A stretch of 10,178 nucleotides of DNA from Hyphomicrobiales bacterium (GTDB lineage: Bacteria > Pseudomonadota > Alphaproteobacteria > Rhizobiales > JAJFHB01). Both the position numbers and the translations under genes were made by a program. The notes under the pieces were generated by a model that saw only the letters and a list, made by a program, of their open reading frames with translations, made no database searches and had not been told where the DNA came from. The stretch lies in assembly GCA_021775795.1 (NCBI GenBank), contig JAJFHB010000045.1:1-10178 (forward strand), in the 5' to 3' direction. Of this stretch, positions 7,020 to 10,178 are shown piece by piece (position 1 is the first letter of the stretch; each line of letters starts with the position of its first letter).

Positions 7020-8195
7020 TTACGCTTGTGCTTTCAATTCATCATAGGCCTGACCCAGCAGCCTGACGCCTTTTCGGATCGTTTTCGCATCTACAAATGA
7101 GTAAGCCAGGCGCAGATGATTGCGGCTCGTTTCATTAGGGAAGCAAAGGCGGCCATCGCTCACTTCGACGCCAAGCTCGACAGCCCGGGCCGCAACCGCT
7201 TCGGCATTTGTACCCTCCGGCAGCTCCGCCCAGAGGAAGTAACCGCCCTGTGGCTTTCTCACTTTTGCATCCGGCAGAAACTCCGCAAACCCTTCTACCA
7301 TGGCGTTGCGATGTAACCGCATCTCCGCAGACAGATCATCGATATGCTTTGACATCTTGTTGGAGCGCATGAGGTCCGCGACAATGTGCTGAGAAAACGG
7401 ATTGGTCCCTCCGTCGGCCTTCTGCATCGCCATGCGGTCGACAATCTCTTTTGCACCAATCGCCCAACCAACCCGGAGGCCAGGTGCAAGGATCTTGGAG
7501 ACCGTACCCAACGCGATGACGTGACCGTTCTCATCAAACGACTTGAGAGGCGGAATTGCCTCACCTTCGAAACGTAGCCGGCGATAGGGGTCATCTTCCA
7601 GGATGATGAAGCCATAGTGTTCCGCCATTGCAACGAGGCGTCGGCGCCGGTTTTCCGACATGGTGATGCCGGTAGGATTGTGAAAATCCGGCACATCGAA
7701 CATGAGCTTCGGCATACGCTCACCGTTCTTGCGCAAACGCTCGAGCTGCGTCTCCAGTTCATCCGCATCAAGCCCTTCTTCATCCTGAGAGATGTCAAGA
7801 AAAGCCGCCTCATGGGCCCGCATGATCTGCAGAGCTGTCATGTAGGTAGGGGCCGCGACAATGATGCGATCACCGGGCTCGACAAAGATCCTGCAGGCAA
7901 GATCCAGCGCGCTCTTGGCGCCGTATGTTACGAGGACATTTTCGCGATCGCAGGAAACTCCATCCTGAGCAACAAACCTGACAATCTCATCGCGCAACTC
8001 CTCAAGCCCCATCAAAGGGCCATACTGAAGGGTTTGCGTGCCGTGGTCTCGGGCAGCTTCCATGGCCTCGCGAACCACGTCAGGCAGGTGCGGGGGATAG
8101 GCCAGGCCGCTGGAGAGAACAATAGCGCCTGGCGCATGGTCATAGACGGAATCACCCAACACTTCGGCACGGCGGGCATAGCGAAAAGCAGACAT
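7020..8195 (-). CDS. PLP-dependent class I/II aminotransferase (LysN/2-aminoadipate transaminase-like)
   Basis: The 391-residue protein is a fold-type I aminotransferase of the group related to LysN and to the C-terminal domain of MocR regulators, but it has no HTH domain. Visible residues are Y58 in LQYGPLMG, N173 in FHNPTG, D202 and Y204 in EDDPYRRL, the Schiff-base lysine K234 in TVSKILAPGLRVGW, R241 in the same block, and a C-terminal substrate-carboxylate arginine in HLRLAYS. These are a complete active set. The ATG at 8195 (protein MSAFRYARR) is chosen over an in-frame ATG at 8279, because the longer version would translate through the predicted promoter and its 13-bp operator. The ribosome site is weak (CGAGA). 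It leads the operon with the DoeB-like deacylase. The amino donor cannot be told from sequence; broad 2-oxoacid specificity is common in this group. Confidence 0.85.
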   Translation of the reverse strand: MSAFRYARRAEVLGDSVYDHAPGAIVLSSGLAYPPHLPDVVREAMEAARDHGTQTLQYGPLMGLEELRDEIVRFVAQDGVSCDRENVLVTYGAKSALDLACRIFVEPGDRIIVAAPTYMTALQIMRAHEAAFLDISQDEEGLDADELETQLERLRKNGERMPKLMFDVPDFHNPTGITMSENRRRRLVAMAEHYGFIILEDDPYRRLRFEGEAIPPLKSFDENGHVIALGTVSKILAPGLRVGWAIGAKEIVDRMAMQKADGGTNPFSQHIVADLMRSNKMSKHIDDLSAEMRLHRNAMVEGFAEFLPDAKVRKPQGGYFLWAELPEGTNAEAVAARAVELGVEVSDGRLCFPNETSRNHLRLAYSFVDAKTIRKGVRLLGQAYDELKAQA

Positions 8196-8246
8196 GTAAA
8201 TCTCGCGAAAAGCGGACTGAAACCACACGATCAGTCTCTGAATTAA

Positions 8247-8275
8247 AATATATGATATATGATTATGAGACGCAA
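8247..8275 (-). promoter_or_regulatory. promoter and operator of the aminotransferase-deacylase operon (13-bp shared motif)
   Basis: Read on the minus strand, TTGCGT (8275-8270), 17 bases, TATATT (8252-8247) makes a plausible sigma-70 promoter. The -10 element is the end of TATATCATATATT (8259-8247), the exact motif found at 4021-4033 before the M24 gene. Here the palindrome is longer: ATATAT-C-ATATAT, perfect over 13 bases. The overlap with the -10 suggests repression, most simply by the GntR/FCD protein encoded nearby. Confidence 0.6.
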
Positions 8276-8578
8276 GCATAGAGCTTGTGGTGGTCCGGTC
8301 GCTGAAATCCGCAGTCGTTGTCGCGCATCACGACACTCTGTACCTCGAGCATTGTATGCGCCTTCGCCTTTGCGGTGCCGGACCACCCACAGGGCCGTGA
8401 CATATGAGCAACAAATTCTGAAAACCCGCCTGCAAGGCCATCAACGGACTTGCACTCGAGATGGGCATCTGCACAATTGTGGCGAGTTTAAGATTTGCGC
8501 TGAAGGGGCGGCGGGGGGCTGCCATCGGGGAACCGGAAGCGTTGGGGCTGATATGAGAGCCGGAAGGCTTTCGAACTG

Positions 8579-8601
8579 TTTACTAGGGGCGACTTAGTAA
8601 A
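8579..8601. repeat. perfect 7-bp inverted repeat
   Basis: TTTACTA (8579-8585) and TAGTAAA (8595-8601) are exact inverted copies separated by nine bases. It lies about 20 bases before the terminator hairpin. It could be a protein site or the base of an RNA stem. GACTTAGTAAA, which includes the right arm, recurs at 9092-9102 inside the methyltransferase gene, but an 11-base match is expected by chance in a window this size. Confidence 0.4.
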
Positions 8602-8623
8602 GCATGCACTATACGCACACACC

Positions 8624-8654
8624 GGCCGGCACCTTTCGTGTCGGCCATTTTTTT
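8624..8654 (+). terminator. rho-independent terminator with no recognised upstream gene
   Basis: GGCCGGCAC (8624-8632) pairs with GTGTCGGCC (8638-8646) across a five-base CTTTC loop. This gives a nine-pair stem with one G-U pair, followed by A and seven T (8648-8654). The T run lies only on the plus strand, so it ends plus-strand transcription. The nearest recognisable plus-strand gene ends at 5978, so what it terminates is unclear. Confidence 0.8.
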
Positions 8655-8735
8655 GTGCGAAAGCCACCGGGACCGACGCCTTGGATGTCGGTGATACTCG
8701 CTGCGGAATGAATGCGGGCTGCACAGGAATTGGGA

Positions 8736-8745
8736 CCCCCCCCCC
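8736..8745. repeat. run of ten C
   Basis: A homopolymer of ten C in non-coding DNA. Such tracts slip during replication and are also common places for length errors in reads. No gene crosses it convincingly, so phase variation of a protein is not supported. Confidence 0.6.
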
Positions 8746-9053
8746 TAAATCCGTCAATTGCAAACGGCCGCTATGCGGATCTTTCGGACTCAAGCCATAG
8801 TTGCTCAAATGTTCGGTTACGGCCAAAAGGGGTCCTTCACCGGATCAGCTTTCTCTGCGATGCAGCTTTCGCATTCCTGCCGTTCGTTGCAGGTGCGTAA
8901 ACCGACGCACAACGTATACACACAATGCGGACAATGCTGCCGGTCGGATTGCTTCGCCGAATGCCCGCTTTTGGAGTTTGGGAGAGAATTGTCATGATCG
9001 TGCAGTCCGAGTGTGCAGCGCGGGCGCACTGCGGAACAAGCCGAAGCAGCGCC

Positions 9054-9554
9054 TTAGTTTTTTAGGAAAGACGGAGTGAGCACCCCTTCATGACTTAGTA
9101 AACATTCCTTTGTTGGGAGACCTCCGCCAAAGCCGGTTAGCGAGCCGTTTCCTCCTATTACCCGGTGGCATGGCAAAATGATTGGAAGCGGGTTACTCGC
9201 ATTTGCAGCACCCACTGCGCGGCTTGCTTTGGGACGTTCGAGAATGGCCGCCAGTTGGCCATAAGTTTGCGTCTCTCCAAAAGGTATTGTGGACAGGTGT
9301 CGCCAAACGCTTTTTTGAAAAACTGTTCCGGTCAGAAAAAGAGGAAGATCAAACTGCCGTAATTCACCATTGAAATAGGCAGCAAGCTGGCGCCGAACCT
9401 CCAAAAAAGGTGCTTCTGTCTGGTGCCAGTCTGATCGTGGCGCGATTGCATTGGGGCTGTTCGGAAAGCACAAATAATGCAGCGCGTCGTCATCTCCCGC
9501 GACCAGGAGCGAACCCACAGGGCTATCGATATGTGTATAGCTTAGTTCGATCAT
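9054..9554 (-). CDS. methylated-DNA-[protein]-cysteine S-methyltransferase (Ogt/AdaB type)
   Basis: This suicide repair protein transfers the methyl group from O6-methylguanine (and O4-methylthymine) in DNA to its own cysteine. The 166-residue product has the small N-terminal domain (about 1-75) and the DNA-binding, methyl-accepting domain (about 76-160). Key residues are the acceptor C129 in ILPCHRVIGG, the arginine finger R112 in SRAVGAAN, Y98 in TYGQLA, and the GFGGGLPTKECLLSHE segment after the active site. Length is typical for Ogt. The ATG at 9554 overlaps the stop of the upstream Ada-like gene by four bases (ATGA), so translation is probably coupled. The pair corresponds to the two halves of E. 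coli Ada, much like adaA-adaB of Bacillus. No rho-independent terminator was found downstream. Confidence 0.93.
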   Translation of the reverse strand: MIELSYTHIDSPVGSLLVAGDDDALHYLCFPNSPNAIAPRSDWHQTEAPFLEVRRQLAAYFNGELRQFDLPLFLTGTVFQKSVWRHLSTIPFGETQTYGQLAAILERPKASRAVGAANASNPLPIILPCHRVIGGNGSLTGFGGGLPTKECLLSHEGVLTPSFLKN

Positions 9555-10111
9555 CGGTTCGGCTTGCGGATGGAGGAAGGTGAGCGCCCGTAGAGTTTTG
9601 AGAAGGTCGCATTAAAGCGTCTCACGCTGCCAAAACCCGCTTGGAAGGCTACTTCCGTAATAGGCAGTGTCGTCGTGTCCAGCAGTTTCTTGGCGCGTCC
9701 GATTCGAAGGGTTTGAGCCGTTTGAAGTGGAGATGCCCCTATATGCTTGGCAAACAACCGAGACAGATGTCTTGCACCGACGCCTAGTCGATCTGCAAGA
9801 TCATTGACATTCCCAACGTCCAGAGCGCCCTCCTCGATCAACCGCAATGCCCGTTCAACGGTTGTTCTGGTACCATTCCATGCGGCGCAGAATGGTGCTG
9901 TCTCAGGACGACAACGCAGACAAGGGCGATAGCCTGCACGCTCTGCCGCAGCTGAGGTTGGATAGTAGCTGACATTTTTCGCGAGAGAATGTTTAGCCGG
10001 GCAGACCGGACGGCAGTAGATTCTTGTCGTGCTGACAGCGGTGAAGAACTTCCCGTCAAAGCTTGGATCGCGCCTCAATCGTGCAGCGTTACATGTCTTA
10101 AAATCTAGCAT
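9551..10111 (-). CDS. Ada-type methylphosphotriester-sensing AraC-family regulator (AdaA-like)
   Basis: The 186-residue protein is the N-terminal half of an Ada protein. The Ada zinc domain (about 5-75) carries C33 and C37 in IYCRPVCPAK, and C64 and C67 in PCLRCRPE. By comparison with E. coli Ada, C33 is the cysteine that accepts a methyl from DNA methylphosphotriesters, which switches the protein into an activator. An AraC-type double helix-turn-helix follows (about 82-183; LADRLGVGARHLSRLF and ITEVAFQAGFGSVRRFNATF). It lacks the C-terminal O6-methylguanine domain, which is supplied by the next gene with a four-base overlap. The ATG at 10111 gives the start MLDFKTCNAA, usual for this family, although no clear ribosome site is seen before it. 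It probably controls its own operon; no definite Ada box was recognised in the 67 bases before it. Confidence 0.92.
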   Translation of the reverse strand: MLDFKTCNAARLRRDPSFDGKFFTAVSTTRIYCRPVCPAKHSLAKNVSYYPTSAAAERAGYRPCLRCRPETAPFCAAWNGTRTTVERALRLIEEGALDVGNVNDLADRLGVGARHLSRLFAKHIGASPLQTAQTLRIGRAKKLLDTTTLPITEVAFQAGFGSVRRFNATFSKLYGRSPSSIRKPNR

Positions 10112-10147
10112 GATATGGAACGTAGCGACCCATCAAGCTTAAAGCCA

Positions 10148-10163
10148 GACCAGTCGGCTGGTC
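10148..10163. repeat. short perfect hairpin near the right edge
   Basis: GACCAG and CTGGTC are exact inverted copies around a TCGG loop. No T run follows on either strand, so it is not a rho-independent terminator. It lies 36 bases upstream of the Ada-like start and could be an operator; little more can be said. Confidence 0.3.
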
Positions 10164-10178
10164 AGGTCCGAAAACGGC

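Larger units (their letters stand above)
8276..9053. other. intergenic stretch without a convincing gene
   Basis: No reading frame here has a ribosome site, a recognisable domain or a natural protein composition; the short open frames overlap each other in several frames on both strands. The stretch holds a perfect 7-bp inverted repeat, a strong plus-strand terminator and a run of ten C, each listed separately. The part from about 8760 to 9000 is rich in CGGAC/GCATTC-type words such as TGCGGACAATGC, and looks to me like decayed, non-coding alphaproteobacterial intergenic DNA. It divides the catabolic modules from the DNA-repair pair and may mark an old rearrangement border. Confidence 0.55.

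Noticed and set aside
8196..8279. Longer start for the aminotransferase at 8279
   Set aside because: The extra 28 residues would run through the predicted -10 and operator and do not look like the family's N-terminus.
8488..8826. 112-codon minus-strand open frame
   Set aside because: It has no domain, crosses both the terminator hairpin and the ten-C run, and has a proline-rich composition suggestive of random GC-rich sequence.
9016..9033. GC-rich inverted repeat after the methyltransferase gene as its terminator
   Set aside because: A stem can form, but no T run follows it on the minus strand.
8801..9079. 92-codon plus-strand open frame with several cysteines
   Set aside because: No ribosome site or domain; other open frames of similar quality overlap it on both strands, and it runs antisense into the end of the methyltransferase gene.
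8591..9102. GACTTAGTAAA direct repeat (8591-8601 and 9092-9102) as attachment or transposon ends
   Set aside because: An 11-base match is expected by chance in 10 kb, one copy lies inside the methyltransferase gene, and no transposase or integrase is present.

Overview
The window reads as a piece of an alphaproteobacterial chromosome, probably marine or rhizobial-type. The reasons are moderately GC-rich coding DNA, short AT-rich promoter regions, and a recognisable beta-hydroxyaspartate (BHA) cycle cluster, which is best known from Rhodobacterales and Hyphomicrobiales. Species cannot be fixed from the sequence alone.

Left part (1-3973): a minus-strand operon bhcA-bhcB-bhcC, with bhcC cut by the left edge, faces away from an IclR-type regulator, bhcR. 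This is the layout of the BHA cycle, which turns two glyoxylate (from glycolate or glycine) into oxaloacetate without losing carbon. bhcD (iminosuccinate reductase) would be expected just beyond the left edge. The bhcA-bhcR gap is AT-rich and holds palindromes that could be BhcR sites.

Middle part (4011-8275): a second, apparently linked catabolic module. It has an M24-fold hydrolase (+), a GntR/FCD regulator (+), and a convergent minus-strand operon of a PLP aminotransferase followed by a DoeB/AstE-like zinc deacylase. The set resembles the ectoine-degradation logic (M24 hydrolase, deacylase, transaminase), but the M24 protein is not a clear DoeA and lacks one canonical metal ligand. The hydrolase promoter and the aminotransferase promoter share an identical 13-bp motif, TATATCATATATT, each over or beside a plausible -10 element. 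I infer that it is the operator of the GntR protein encoded between them. The module may release glycine, glyoxylate, aspartate or hydroxyaspartate into the BHA cycle; its substrate is unknown.

Right part (8276-10178): about 780 bases without a convincing gene, containing a strong plus-strand terminator with no gene in front of it, a perfect inverted repeat and a run of ten C. Then comes a minus-strand pair with overlapping stop and start codons: an Ada-type methyl-sensing regulator (Ada zinc domain plus AraC HTH) and an O6-methylguanine-DNA methyltransferase. Together they equal a split Ada alkylation-response protein. No tRNA, rRNA, CRISPR array or insertion sequence was seen.
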